Made by a program: the position numbers and the translations under genes
NCBI GenBank assembly: GCA_030686995.1
Contig: CM060691.1
Span: 58,539,338 to 58,603,337 of the forward strand
Origin: Artemisia argyi
Lineage: Eukaryota > Streptophyta > Magnoliopsida > Asterales > Asteraceae
Direction: 5' to 3'
DNA length: 64,000 nucleotides
Notes under the pieces: generated by a model
Told to the model about the DNA's origin: nothing
The model's input: the letters and a program-made list of their open reading frames with translations, nothing else
Database searches by the model: none
Shown: positions 1-11,438 of the stretch, one piece after another
Layout: every line of letters begins with the position of its first letter
How positions within the stretch are numbered: position 1 is the stretch's first letter

Positions 1-129
1 TATAACAAAAGTTTTTCACACACAAACACCCACTGATCAATCAATAATGTGTTCATAATCTAGTAATCGAATGTCTGTGCTAACAAAGTATATCATTGCT
101 ATGTTTGTGATTGTTTATGATCAAACCAG
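1..129 (+). other. Internal copia sequence just upstream of the extra ORF
   Basis: AT-rich sequence without coding potential. A TGA at 118-120 is in frame with the next ORF, so that ORF is separate from any pol upstream of the window. The last 25 bases are pyrimidine/T-rich and end in ccag directly before the ATG, like a 3' splice site. Inference: the extra ORF may be translated from a spliced subgenomic RNA, as suggested for env-like ORFs of some plant retroelements. Confidence 0.4.
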
Positions 130-3100
130 ATGGCAGAACACAATGACATTCCTTACAGACCAGAACCTGAACCCATACGTGCATGGGAAGACACCTTTCC
201 TGAGAACTACTCCAGAAAGATAGGAAAGAACAATCTGAGAGTCAACTTCAACAACCTTACATGCAATGAGTCTTCTTGCCTTGTTGCGGTAGATGCTCTT
301 ATCTATCACCCGTGCAAAGTTCTACTCACCAAATCTGCTGCAGTGGCATGCTTCTACATACATCAGTTTTGGCACACACTCCACTTGGACCTCCTTGAAG
401 AATCCTTTACTTGTATGCTGCACATGAGACAAGTCACGGTCGACAAGGATCTTCTCCGTAGTGTTCTTGGACTTCCCGAACTTGAACCTAATAAAGAATA
501 TGACCAAGTTCCCAGTGAAGAAGAATTGATTGAATGGCTGAGAGATATTGGGTATGATGAGTCTGAAGAGGTTATGACTAGGCACTCTAAGGTCAATATC
601 AGATTTCTTCCACAGCCTTGGAGAACTCTCTACATCGTCATTGCCAAGTCACTATCTGGCAGAGACACAGGCCATGAACACCCTAAGCTCCAACATCTCA
701 AGCTGTTTTGGGCTATTGCTAATGTCAAGAATGTTGATTATGCCAGCATTATCTGGGAAGACATTGTGTGGCACATACAACACAAGACGACCAATATTCC
801 ATTCGTCCGTTTCACCAAGCTTCTCATTGCAAGCTTCATCCATGAATATGATGACATACCTCAAAGACTGAATGATGAGTTTCAGCACACATACAAGAAT
901 GAGGACACACTTAAGGTCATCAAGAGAATGGATACTAGTACAAGAAAACAAGGAAAGAAACTTCCTGATTGCCTCCTGACTAAGAAGGTTCAAGAAAGCA
1001 ACAACTACAAGTACTACCTTCAAGCTCTTGAAGCAGATAAAGTTGGGTTCTTGGACGAAGCTGTTCTACCATCTTACATGCAGAAGAAAGAAAAGAAAGG
1101 TAGCAAATCTGGCAGCTCAGAAAGTTCCACCAAGACCAAACCTAAGAAAAGGGGATCACTTAAGATCAGAATTCCTGCAAAGAAACCAACTGTTGAACCT
1201 GGGTGGTTTCCATCACCACAACCTTCTCCAAAACCTGCTGACTCTGAACAAACCGAATCCGACGAAGGTCCTATTTACAGTGAAGCCTATGCCAATATCA
1301 CCAAGAAAGTCAATCTTGATGAAATTGACGATAAGGATTTGACGTTTGAAGATTGGGATAAGATTATTGACGAATCTGCTGATCATGCTGAATCCCCCGC
1401 ACACCTCTATCAACGACCACTCACCAAAGCTCAGACGATTTTGGAAGAAGAAAGGATTAGAAGAGAAAAGATGAAACAACCAGTATCTGCTGAACCTGAG
1501 ACTGAAGGCCTTTCAGTCGAAGAAGAAAATGAACAGGCTCTCAACCTCGGTCTCCTCCACAGCCGAATTGATACATTCAATGCTGATCAACCTCCACCTC
1601 CAGTGTTCTCTCAGTCCACCGAAGCTGGCGGGTCAAGCAGCATTCCTGAGCCTACCACAGGAATCTCCTCAGACTTAGTTGTTTATGATAATCCCTCAGT
1701 ATCTCCCACTGACGTTGAAATGACTACAGCAATGGGAGAGGAAGGAGATGATGATCCCATGGACACTGATGCTCCTAGACTTATATCCATGGAAGAAATG
1801 GAGCGTAGAGAACGGGCTCAGGAAGAGGAACTGAAAAGAAAACAAGAAGCTGAAGAGGCCAGACTTGAAGAGATTGCTCAAGCTAAACTGGAAGAAACAA
1901 TCAGAATGGAAGAGAGTAGGAAAGCAGAAGAGGCAGCCAAGCTGGCTGAAGAAAAGTTAAAGAAGGAAGAAGAAGCCAGGCTTGCAGAAGAACTAAGGCT
2001 TAAGGCCGAAGCTGAGAAACAGGCTGAAGAACAAAGGTTGATAGAAGAAGCAGCCAAGGTAAAGATAGTTGAACAACCCGAACCAAAGAAAAGAGATGAC
2101 AAAGACTCTACCACCATCATTGAATCATCACAGTCATCTCCTCCTGCATCTGAATCAACACATGACAAATCAATCAAGAAACCGAGCACCAAAGCCTCTG
2201 CTGCATCAAAGTTACTCAAGTCAGCTTTCAAAAGAGTACATGAAAAGAAGAGAAGCAGATTGGAAGATCAGGTTGCAACACTTGTAACCCAAGTTGCTGA
2301 ATTGACTAAACTGAACTCGAACGTCCAAGAGCTGCAAGACAAAGTTGATACTTTCTTAGCTAAAGACGTACAGGAGAACTTGGAAGCCGCACTAGCAGCT
2401 CAAGCACAAGAATACATGGCACAACACCTGGTTGCTGAGTTGAAAGATCTGCTGGCACCCATGAGGGACGAACTCACCAAGTTCGCAGAGCAAGCAGTCA
2501 AGAAAGTGATCCGATCAACCACATTCACTCTTCGAGCTGACAAGTCCACTGTTCCACTACCAGGGCTATCTCTGGATGAATTGGAAGCTCAACTCTTAGA
2601 AAAGCTGGCAAACAAGTTCACCTTGACTCATGAAGAAGCCAAAGTCTTGGAAGCATTAAAAGACAAGATGAACAAAGATACATGCAGCACAGAGGCCGAT
2701 AAGCTGAAACGTCAAAGAGATGATGAAGACAGGGATCCGAATTCTCAGGCAAAGAAACAAAAACAAACCGAAGGACCCTCATCTCAATTCAAAACACCGG
2801 TAATCCCTCCAACAACAACAACTTCCTCACAACAACCGAAGGCATCAGGTTCTGCTCCCAAGGCACACGACCATTTCGAATACACCGGTGGTGTCGACAT
2901 ACCTCAACCCGATGAAGTTCCAGAACCGTCTCCTAAGAAGAAGAAGAAAGATAAGAAAGGAAAGCATCATCAACCCACACCAGACACCTCATCTAAAGGC
3001 ACCAAACCAAAGAAACCCAAAACAGTCCTTAGCTGGCTAGATCAAGACAACAGCGCCGAATACTCCTGGTTTGAAAAGATGATCAATTCGCAACCACCAC

Positions 3101-4365
3101 TGGAAGACAATCATGAACCTCAAGATGGTCGAACAGTGGAATATGCTCAAATGATTCAACAAAAGTTTAAAATGAAAAAGATGAATAAGAAAGAGCTGCG
3201 AAGAATCAAGAATGATGCTTTCAATCTTCTGAAAGATAGGTCTGCCAACTCAATCGAGCTTGAATACCATCTGGAAAATATTGCTCGAGCTATGTCAAGC
3301 AATATTGACTGGATCAATCCTGAATCATATGTCGATCCGGTTACCAAGAAAACCGCACCTTACATTACTGACTGGTCCAAACCACTACCGATGATTGGGA
3401 AGCCTAAGGAACCAAAGATCCCTTACAAGTTCTTCTACAACACAGACTTGGAATTTCTGAAACTTGGCAGCAAGATTGAGAAGAAGTACGTTACCTCACT
3501 CGCCTTTCTCCCTGCAGCTCGAGATCTCAACAATGCCATCGAAGAAGAAGCTTCAGCACTATTCGTTGACAAAGTTGTTGAATATGACCGAAATGCTCTT
3601 TACGGCATACATCATTGGCCAAGCAACCGGGCACAATACTATCGTAGCAGCAGACTTAATCAGACGATGGGTGAAGTAGAAAGTGATCTGAAGATAGTCT
3701 CCATTCAATTCATCTCGACTGTCACTTTCTTTGGGTACCCCTTCCTCAGCAAAATCACACTGAAAAGACTTGATGAAAAGGAGTACGATATTTCCGAGTC
3801 TGAATTTCCACGACTACGTCTCAACGACATCGAAGACATGTATCTACTTAAAGTTCAAGGAAAACTCTGTGGCTTGCCTAAAGAGAAGCAGCTTGCCTTT
3901 ATCCAAGCTCTTCTAATCTTCATCAGGCAGATTGTCATAAGAGAAAGAGTTGAAGATCTTCAGTTGGGAGTAGAAAGTTATCAGAAGAAGCTCAATCTCA
4001 CCAAACCAAACCTGTTCGACATCCCCGACCTTCCACATCTATCTCAGTACACCTTGATCAGACAACCATTTGGGTTCACTTACCGCAGCATTAACGGTCG
4101 CAACTGCTTCATGGCTTATGAAGAAATTCATAAGTTCTGTGATGAAACCCTGAAGTTCGTCAGAGATGGGATCAAAGGCAGAATCAATGACATAGAACTG
4201 GGAAAATCCAAACGGTGGAACACCAATGAAGCCAGGGATGCTCGCAGATTCATCTTAAGGATTGAGAACAGATTGAAGCGCATGGATCAGTTCAGGAGAT
4301 TGGAAAGTTATGTTGGAGGCAGACAGAAGTTTCCGGTGTTGACATTTCAGAGACCTGATTGGTAG
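130..4365 (+). CDS. Extra ORF (env-position) of a Ty1/copia retrotransposon
   Basis: Intact 1411-codon ORF. Residues 1-300 form a conserved N-terminal domain (motif LPQPWRTLY near 157). Lys/Ser/Pro-rich linkers follow. Residues about 554-645 are a long Glu/Lys/Ala coiled coil and about 702-794 a second one (starting RLEDQVATLVTQVAEL). Basic KKKKKDKKGKHH lies near 936. A C-terminal domain runs from about 1000 to 1411 and includes VEDLQLGVESYQKKLNL near 1273 and a final SYVGGRQKFP. From memory, the N- and C-terminal domains match proteins placed after copia pol in Asteraceae such as Tanacetum; their function is unknown. No signal peptide or membrane segment is visible, so a true envelope role is unlikely. 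The ORF lies before multiple polypurine tracts and the 3' LTR, and pol would be upstream of the window. The first ATG follows an in-frame stop, which fixes the start. Coding potential is strong; function is unassigned. Confidence 0.85.
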   Translation: MAEHNDIPYRPEPEPIRAWEDTFPENYSRKIGKNNLRVNFNNLTCNESSCLVAVDALIYHPCKVLLTKSAAVACFYIHQFWHTLHLDLLEESFTCMLHMRQVTVDKDLLRSVLGLPELEPNKEYDQVPSEEELIEWLRDIGYDESEEVMTRHSKVNIRFLPQPWRTLYIVIAKSLSGRDTGHEHPKLQHLKLFWAIANVKNVDYASIIWEDIVWHIQHKTTNIPFVRFTKLLIASFIHEYDDIPQRLNDEFQHTYKNEDTLKVIKRMDTSTRKQGKKLPDCLLTKKVQESNNYKYYLQALEADKVGFLDEAVLPSYMQKKEKKGSKSGSSESSTKTKPKKRGSLKIRIPAKKPTVEPGWFPSPQPSPKPADSEQTESDEGPIYSEAYANITKKVNLDEIDDKDLTFEDWDKIIDESADHAESPAHLYQRPLTKAQTILEEERIRREKMKQPVSAEPETEGLSVEEENEQALNLGLLHSRIDTFNADQPPPPVFSQSTEAGGSSSIPEPTTGISSDLVVYDNPSVSPTDVEMTTAMGEEGDDDPMDTDAPRLISMEEMERRERAQEEELKRKQEAEEARLEEIAQAKLEETIRMEESRKAEEAAKLAEEKLKKEEEARLAEELRLKAEAEKQAEEQRLIEEAAKVKIVEQPEPKKRDDKDSTTIIESSQSSPPASESTHDKSIKKPSTKASAASKLLKSAFKRVHEKKRSRLEDQVATLVTQVAELTKLNSNVQELQDKVDTFLAKDVQENLEAALAAQAQEYMAQHLVAELKDLLAPMRDELTKFAEQAVKKVIRSTTFTLRADKSTVPLPGLSLDELEAQLLEKLANKFTLTHEEAKVLEALKDKMNKDTCSTEADKLKRQRDDEDRDPNSQAKKQKQTEGPSSQFKTPVIPPTTTTSSQQPKASGSAPKAHDHFEYTGGVDIPQPDEVPEPSPKKKKKDKKGKHHQPTPDTSSKGTKPKKPKTVLSWLDQDNSAEYSWFEKMINSQPPLEDNHEPQDGRTVEYAQMIQQKFKMKKMNKKELRRIKNDAFNLLKDRSANSIELEYHLENIARAMSSNIDWINPESYVDPVTKKTAPYITDWSKPLPMIGKPKEPKIPYKFFYNTDLEFLKLGSKIEKKYVTSLAFLPAARDLNNAIEEEASALFVDKVVEYDRNALYGIHHWPSNRAQYYRSSRLNQTMGEVESDLKIVSIQFISTVTFFGYPFLSKITLKRLDEKEYDISESEFPRLRLNDIEDMYLLKVQGKLCGLPKEKQLAFIQALLIFIRQIVIRERVEDLQLGVESYQKKLNLTKPNLFDIPDLPHLSQYTLIRQPFGFTYRSINGRNCFMAYEEIHKFCDETLKFVRDGIKGRINDIELGKSKRWNTNEARDARRFILRIENRLKRMDQFRRLESYVGGRQKFPVLTFQRPDW

Positions 4366-6640
4366 TAAAATTGTAAGAGTTTGATTTGATTTGTCAATAA
4401 TTTACTTCATAATGGTTTGTGTACGCATTACAGTGCACAACCCGAACTTGTAAAGAAAGGACCCTGAGGTACGCATCAGTGCCTCAATCCTAAATATAAG
4501 GAGCGAAGGCTTCTTACTTTTGAGTAGAATTAATCAAACTTTTATGATTTTTCACAATTCTGCTCAAAAGGACAAGTATTTCACCTCAATAAGACCTAAT
4601 CACTTGTTGAGGGGGAGCACTTGTCAAAACAAAATACTTTGTTCAAAATCAAAAGTTCTTGGTGAATCTCCCCATAAGACTCAAAAAGCATATTTTAATC
4701 AAAAGTTTAACAAAAACAACATCTCATATGCTATTTTTGAGGGGGAGAAAATGAAAAAGTGATTAAAATATATGAAGTTGAAGCTGAAAGTTGTATCTTG
4801 TGCGAGCTAGACTCAGATTCACCCAGGAATTGACGAGATGATTAAAGTTAGTAAAATTCGAAAGGACTTATCCTCGACGGGTAATAACATCAAGTTAGTT
4901 ACTAGAGCTAGTTGTCACCTAAAAGCTGACAATGTATCTCTTTAATTAACCACGTAAGCGTGTCTCGAAAAGGATTAGTCTTAGTAGAAGTGTACCGTCT
5001 CGAGAAACTTTCTGTGGACTTGACCAGGCCGGGTAATAACTTCAAGCTAGTTTAACTAGTGATGTAAGCGTGTCTCGAATCGGTCTTGTTCACTGAAAGT
5101 GGATCAATTCAAAAGTACTTGCTCCTCCCGCATGTGCAAATTTATTAAACACTTATGAGCACATGTGCAGGGGGAGCCCTTCAAAAGTGTACACAAAACT
5201 CTCAAAGTGTTAACCAAAATATTTGATTATCACAAACACTTTGAGAGATTTTCAATCAAAGGTTTCTTGGCTACTGTCGGAGTTATAAGGTGATTAAGAT
5301 AGGAATATCCGTCCTATGATCCGCCAGAGCCGGAGGGATCTACCCAAGGACATCTCCCATAGTTAGAATTAGAAGTCCTTAGGTTTGATACGAAAAAAAG
5401 GAGAAAAGAATGAAAGGGAAAGAAGGAGTTGAAGAATTAAAAAGAAATGTAAAGTAAAGGGTGAAAAGAAATAGCCCTCCATATGAATCAACCTTAGGGC
5501 AGACACCGGGTTCAATACGTATGCTACTGGCTGTTGCAAAAGACAACACCGGTATTGAAGATTAAGTCGTCATGGACCCAGTGACGCGATGCACTAAACC
5601 TTCTTAACCACTCAAGTTCTCTTAAAAGGACTTGTTTCATTCTCACGGGGAACCCGCGTAACCTATCGACCTATCTCTTAGAGACGGTTGATATTGAAGC
5701 AGGAGACACCTCCCCAGTCTCCGCATAGGAAACCTAGGTGTGCACTTATAGAGTCTAGAGCCTCGAGATACATCAAAGATCTCTTAGGAACACTTAGTAT
5801 TTCTACAACTGGTGTTCTACATCAATGGACACCAGCTGTAAATTATCGAGTCCTTCGCAGATCTTAGCAATCTGCCGAGAACGTTTATGAGAGGATTACC
5901 TAAGTATTTCTCAATGATTGAACGGAAATCCTGCCAGGGTCAACATCTAACAGCCCTGACAGCAGGTCACTTCGGTAACCCCACAAGGGTTACGCTTAGT
6001 GTTTGCGGTGGTTTCATTACGGTCTACAGTCGTGGAGTGATCCCCAGCGACTCACCCAGTCATTGAGCTACTTAGTAGGTCTCGTAAGCTCCTTCGGGAG
6101 TATCTGATATGGGAACGGCCTGGATAAGGATTAGAAGGAGTCTTCACAATATGCTGTTGATGAGCTCTAATTCCTTATCTGTAAGTACCGGTTGTTTTAT
6201 TGCTAACTGTTTACTCGCAGGTACCTCACTTCCATGATGGTAGATTCCAACATGCTCATACATACATCTTGAAGCAAAAGATAGCTCCCCCAAAGATCTT
6301 AACAACACAAAGTTCCAAGAAAGATTCTACGACAATAAGAAGAATCTACCAAGTATAAAGACAAAGATCTCAATGTATCAAAAGGAACTTCTTGCACGTG
6401 AAAAGTCTAAAGTCCAAAGATGTATGAGTATGTTGGAATGGCGCACAACCACCGCAGACGCAGGAGTGACGAAAGGCAGACAACTTCATAACACAATCAC
6501 TACATCATCACCAAAGAACAAAGACAAAGAGCAAAGTATATTCGTTATCATTCAACAATTTTTGAAGACGTCTAGAGTTTTACTTGTCACAAGTCAACGA
6601 CAAAGATGAAGACGTCAAGCAACCGTGATGACCGACCCTT
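4366..6640 (+). other. Long untranslated region with repeated polypurine tracts
   Basis: No convincing gene. GGGGGAG tracts occur at 4609-4617, 4739-4746 and 5168-5176, before the one that abuts the LTR at 6641-6650. Multiple polypurine tracts before the 3' LTR are a described trait of Sirevirus-type copia elements. Two related segments (about 4868-4970 and 5020-5085) share cgggtaataac and gtaagcgtgtctcgaa and look like a degenerate duplication. A 78-codon ORF at 6373-6609 has no recognisable content. Confidence 0.6.
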
Positions 6641-6650
6641 AGGGGGAGAT
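6641..6650 (+). other. Polypurine tract (plus-strand primer) of copia element 1
   Basis: agggggagat lies directly before TGTTGGAACC, the classic copia arrangement of polypurine tract followed by a 3' LTR starting TGTTG. Confidence 0.75.
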
Positions 6651-6993
6651 TGTTGGAACCATACTTTTGTATTTTGTCAAGTCTCGGTCATTACATTTTG
6701 TAATAGGTTGCTTTTGTATTTATTTCATTTAGTTTATGTTACAAGGCTTAAGTGTTAAAGCCCTATGGGCCTTAAAGCCCACGTAATGAAAGGATAAGGG
6801 AGGAAGGGAGTGTTGCCCTAACTCCTCCCTTATAAATAGTAAGCTCATGTAAACATTTATCTTGTTGGTTATTTGATTATCTTAAGGAAACTCTTGCACT
6901 TTCACCTTTCATATTGTCTCATAATCAACCATCTCATTTCTCATCTTATTTCTTTCTAAATCATACTTGTGTTTACAAAATGGTGATCTAACA
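6651..6993 (+). repeat. 3' LTR of copia element 1
   Basis: Starts TGTTGG and ends CTAACA, an imperfect terminal inverted repeat with TG..CA ends, 343 bp long. A TATA box (tataaata) is at 6831-6838. The right end is set by homology: from 6994 the sequence continues as a family B LTR (gtgat.. matching the copy near 26773), so the first bases after the element, gtgat, are probably the 5-bp target duplication. The 5' LTR and left flank are outside the window, so the left half of the duplication cannot be checked. Confidence 0.75.
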
Positions 6994-9900
6994 GTGATTT
7001 AACAGGAGGAACAGGAATTTGATTTGTATGATTACACTATGAGATTATGATTGAAAACAACTTAGAAACACTATTCTAACAATTACTGATGACCAGATAA
7101 CCTAGAAACGTAAGTGAAACCTAAAAACGCGCGTTTGAATTTAAATTAAACGCGAACGCGCAAAATATAAAGTGAAACGTGAGCAAATAAAGTCCTACGA
7201 ATGTGAAAATTATATTTTTACAATCCTAATGTTATAAGAAAATTTTTGGAAAATTAAAATTATTTTTACAACTATTTAATTAATTACTAATTGTTAATCA
7301 CTTTTTAATTAACTAAATTATACTAAATTATAATTAATTATGAAAATTAACTAGAAAAATGAAAATTAAATGTAGAAAAATCTAAATTATTATAAAACTA
7401 ATTTTAAAACAGAATATGTATTTTTCCTACTTTTTAATTAATTTATACTAATTAAAACTAATTATTTAATTAATTTAAACTAAATTAAATTATAAAAAGT
7501 ACTGAATGACAAAAGAAAAATCTGAAAAAATTGCTAAAATTATTTTAAGTTATAAGAAGCCTAAGAAAAATTTAAAATTAAGAAATGCTTATAAATAAGC
7601 AGAAAATAAGCCAAAAGGGCTTAAATAGAAGCTATCACTTAACTTATTTTTGGTTTTCTCTTGATTTTTTTTTACACAACTATTAAGCTACTGAAATTAG
7701 GCAACTTTTGTAAAAGCAACTACTTTGAAACTCATAAATAAGCTCAGTGCACTCAAATAAGCTCAACAGTGAGCTTTTAAGCTTAATGGGCATATAAGCT
7801 CAAATAAGTTGTCCAGGGAACTCAAGCTAGAAAATAAGCTGGAAACAGCTTAGAGGAACTTAAATAGACTTTAAACAACAAGACAATCTAACAGAACAAA
7901 CCAACATAAGCTAATAAGCAATCCTAGAATACCCCCAGGTTTAAGCTGGCCAAATTGGGTGTTTGCAGCCCACTGTGGGGTCCACAAGAGGTTTTGGAAC
8001 CCCAAAATAAGACTTAATCTGAAAAGGTGGGGTGTAGAGCTATCCAATAAGCCAGGGCTTAAGGATTGGGACCCATAAATAAGCCCTAAGGGAAGGCTAG
8101 GAGTTGGGTGGTTCACACTGAATACTCAGTGTGAATGGTGGATTTGGGCAAACTAAAGGCTAAGTGCAGCCCTACCAAATGAACTGAAAAGCAGGAAATA
8201 AGCTCAGACCCTTCAAAAAGGGCTTATTGGCTTTCTAAAAAACTAAACACCAAACTATGGGTCCCACAATGGAACAAACTATGATCACTTAAAAAGGAGG
8301 CTATGGACTGTTTCCCTGGTGCAGGGCAACATAGGCCTAAGGGGCTCACTTTGAGCTCATGCACAAACCAATGAAAAAATCACAAAAATGAACTTATTAC
8401 AGGTTATTGTAGCTTAGGTTGTAGACTTTAATCACAAGAATTTTCAAAACCTGAATCCACCCACAAAAATCTAGAAAAATCTCACAAAAAGTGAGTTTCT
8501 GCACATTCAAGCATATTTGACTTTTTAGATTTTTGCAAAAGTTTGACTAAACTGAAATTTGATTACTCCTAGATCTTGAATTATGGTGAGATAAGATATA
8601 ATGCAACTACCTAAAGCTATGTTATCAAATTAGAAACTAAAATGAAGATAATGACACCCTAAATTTTAATAGTGAATCATGATGATGAGATTTCAAGCTA
8701 TTTTGACTTTCTAACTTACAACCTACTGATTTTATGCATTACTTGACCTAATGTTACCTAAAATGACATGTATGAACTAGAAGTAACCACACTCATTGGA
8801 TCATAGTGTATGATACTGAACCAAACACCCCTCTATATAACTGATTTCAATGATTTGAGGGTATAACACTGATCCAAGCTATGCTACTTATTCTAGATAA
8901 TCTAACAAACTATTTGACATCTGTTGAAGCTAAATTTTAACAGAAATAAACTCTAAACTATGCTATAACTAGACAAGCTAAGTGTGACAGTTAAGACTTA
9001 ATAATGAGTGACTCAGGTTTTTAATGAGCAAATGACTAGTATTAAGCAATAATCTAACTGATAAGCACCTAATAAGCATAAATAAACAGAATGAGCAATG
9101 GTAAACACTTAAACAGTAGAAACATCAAATTTTGAGAAAATAGCTTACAAGGTTTCCAATGCACAGAACAATGAATCAAGGACTATAGAACCATTCCTAT
9201 CATTCCCCATGGAATTCTAAACCATTGCATCCATCTTTTTCTTCTCTGCTTCTTGTATTTTTAATTTATTTCTATTTATTTCTTATTATTTTCTTTTGTA
9301 TTTTTTAGGAAACTAAAACTTGAAATTGAAATTGGAATTATTAAACTAAGAACTTATATTATTCAAAGGGAAACAGATTACAATATCGAGTTTGAGTGAT
9401 TTCTTGACCACAGGATCACACAACTCAATCTTGGCCGTTCAAATTTTTGGCACCCAATTGATTTTATCGTTTTCTTTTGATAATTGAAGCCAGGGGAGTA
9501 GTCTTGGACTGGAGTGCTTGTTTGGTTAGGCAAGGGGGGGGGGGGGGGGTTGGAGTGCTGCAGGGGTGAAGGCCGGCTAGGTGTGATGATGGTGGTCTTG
9601 GAGGTTTGCAGTGAGTGGAGTGTGAGGTGGAGGGGACGGGTCAAAGATGGAGGGTTGACTGGGGGTTAATATTAAAACGGGGTGAGTTTGGTTTGTAGGT
9701 TGGGCTTGGAGTTGGGCCAGGATGTTGGTGGGCTGGGATGTTGCTATTGGATTGGGATTTAGGGGTTTGGATTTAATATTAAGGGTATCCGTTTGGTTTG
9801 TAGTTTATAAAACCCAAGGACCAAACTTGTAAACTGCTGAAACTTGAGGGGTATTGTTTGCCAGATTTCCAAACTCAATTCAAGGGACCATTCCTGTCAA

Positions 9901-10433
9901 GTTAGATAAACCATAGCACCCTTATTGCATTTATTACAATTCAAAACACCTGGAGACCTTTTATGTCATTTTCCAAAGTTGAGGGGGTGAAATTGTAAAT
10001 TTCCCAAAAGTTATCAAAATGATCTATTTTTCCAATTATGAATAGTACAAGGGTAATTATTTGATAAATTCCAATTTTAAAAATACCCAGGGACTAAATT
10101 TACCATTTTTGAAACTCGAGGCAATTGCCATTTTTTGAAAACTTTCATCCAGGGACTAAAAGTGAACTAGTTTGAATTCCCAAGGACTAATGTTGACTTT
10201 TCTTTTATTTTAAACCTTTAGGGATAGTTTTGTCAATTTGTGAAACTTGAGGGACTGAAACTGCCAATTATGCAAACTTTGTTCGTTTTTCATTTGTTTT
10301 TAAACATTTTGCATCTGAAACATATAAAACACAGTTTTGGGATAATTTCTGTATTTTGATGCATTTCTGAGTGTTTTTGGATGTTTTGGCAGTTCAGATA
10401 CGCTAAAAATGATGAGTATTCACACACTCATCA
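6994..10433 (-). repeat. Family B (Ty3/gypsy) LTR, copy B1, interrupted
   Basis: Collinear with the LTRs at 26622-30375, 35774-39503 and 42883-46618. Shared marks are the GTTTAAACC/acgcgt-rich start, long AT-rich blocks, many 'aataagct' words, the 'agggactaaa' minisatellite-like part (9840-10270) and the right terminus gatgagtnttnnnncactcatca. Copia 1 is inserted near its left end, so its first roughly 170 bp lie outside the window. It holds a 16-base G run at 9534-9549. No genuine gene is seen; small ORFs here are chance. Confidence 0.8.
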
Positions 10434-10455
10434 ATCATCCATGTAATTTACTCTA

Positions 10456-10670
10456 CAAAAATACAAAAAGAATCATCCCTCACCTCTAGACCTAGTTTAG
10501 TAGGCTTTCTAATCCTAGCAAACACTATTCCTGAGTTGAACGATCAATCCCCTGGTACTTGTCACTATACTATACTACAACGATCAGGTACACTGCCTGG
10601 CGGGAATTGCAAGCTTCTCAAGATCCCTTGAGAGGTAAAACCTATTGCGAGGGCGCAATCCCGCGTATCA
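10456..10670 (+). repeat. Tail of a family A gypsy LTR
   Basis: Matches the last ~215 bp of the LTRs ending at 33313 and 50354: aaaatacaaaaagaatcatc, the ctatactatactacaacgat block, the cgatcaggtacactgcctgg block and terminal gcgtatca versus gcatca. The remainder of this LTR would lie to the left of B1, so B1 appears inserted in it. It ends directly against the RPA-like pseudogene. Confidence 0.8.
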
Positions 10671-11438
10671 TGGATAATTGGGCGTTATTGTGGAACGATT
10701 ATGGAGATAGGTTTGAATGATATGGTCATATTGACTTTATCTTGATGCTTGGAAAAGTTAAATATTGGGATAGTAAGTTTTCTGAAAGATTAGCCATATT
10801 TATTTATGTTGCAAGTTAGTGAATTTAAGTTAATCAAGTTTATACATATTACAGACAAGCCAGCAATCCATAATGCTTTATTTGGATCTAGGATTTTTAT
10901 AAATAGGGATATACCACAGTTGTTGTCTTTCCGGAAAAGGTAATATTAGTGATATAACTAACAAAAACACTTCTTATTTGTTTTTTGCCAAAAAAATTTG
11001 ATTTTGAAAATGCTACAGTTATGAAGATCAGGATGCATATGATCCTTCTCAGTTCAGAATTGCACAATACAATCAGGGAACTCATGTTGTTTCACCTGCT
11101 GAATTCATGCATAATAGTGTTAAAAGATTGGTAGGCATGGTCCGTAACATTGAACCAGTAAGTAAGCTTGAATATTATTTAATGTTATATTAAAAATTAT
11201 CAAGAACAACATTTGTAAATTATATTTAATGGAAAATGCAGGGTTCATGTTGTGTTGTGTAAGCAACGGTTCATAGCATACAATATGATAGTGGTTGGGC
11301 GTATACAGGATGCAAATCATGCAGTACTAAAGTCACCCCAATTCCGTCGAAAGGACCCCGAAATTCAAGGAACAAGAAACAATTGTGGCATTGCAAGAAT
11401 CATGGAGAAACATATGTAGTTGCATCCAAGTACACAAT
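10671..11438 (+). pseudogene. RPA-like single-strand DNA-binding protein, 5' part (pseudogene)
   Basis: Four exon-like blocks with GT-AG borders: to 10772 (WNDYGDRF..GKVKYWD), 10857-10940 (RIFINRDIPQLLSFRKR), 11019-11157 (QFRIAQYNQGTHVVSPAEF) and 11242-about 11438 (YDSGWAYTGCKSCSTKV..QLWHCKNHGETYV). This order fits OB-fold B followed by the zinc-bearing OB-fold C of RPA70-like proteins: C-x2-C in GCKSC, then WHCKNH. The N-terminal OB fold is missing because a family A LTR abuts it. In-frame stops are a TGA after GDRFE and a TAA just before ATVHSIQYD. RPA-like genes are typical passengers of plant Helitrons, and host RPA is the alternative source. The gene continues at 19614 beyond a retroelement. 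Confidence 0.75.

Noticed and set aside
6373..6609. 78-codon ORF before the copia LTR
   Set aside because: No motif, and it overlaps the untranslated region with polypurine tracts.
9534..9549. Run of 16 G
   Set aside because: Could form a quadruplex but is a single homopolymer absent from the other B LTRs; likely slippage.
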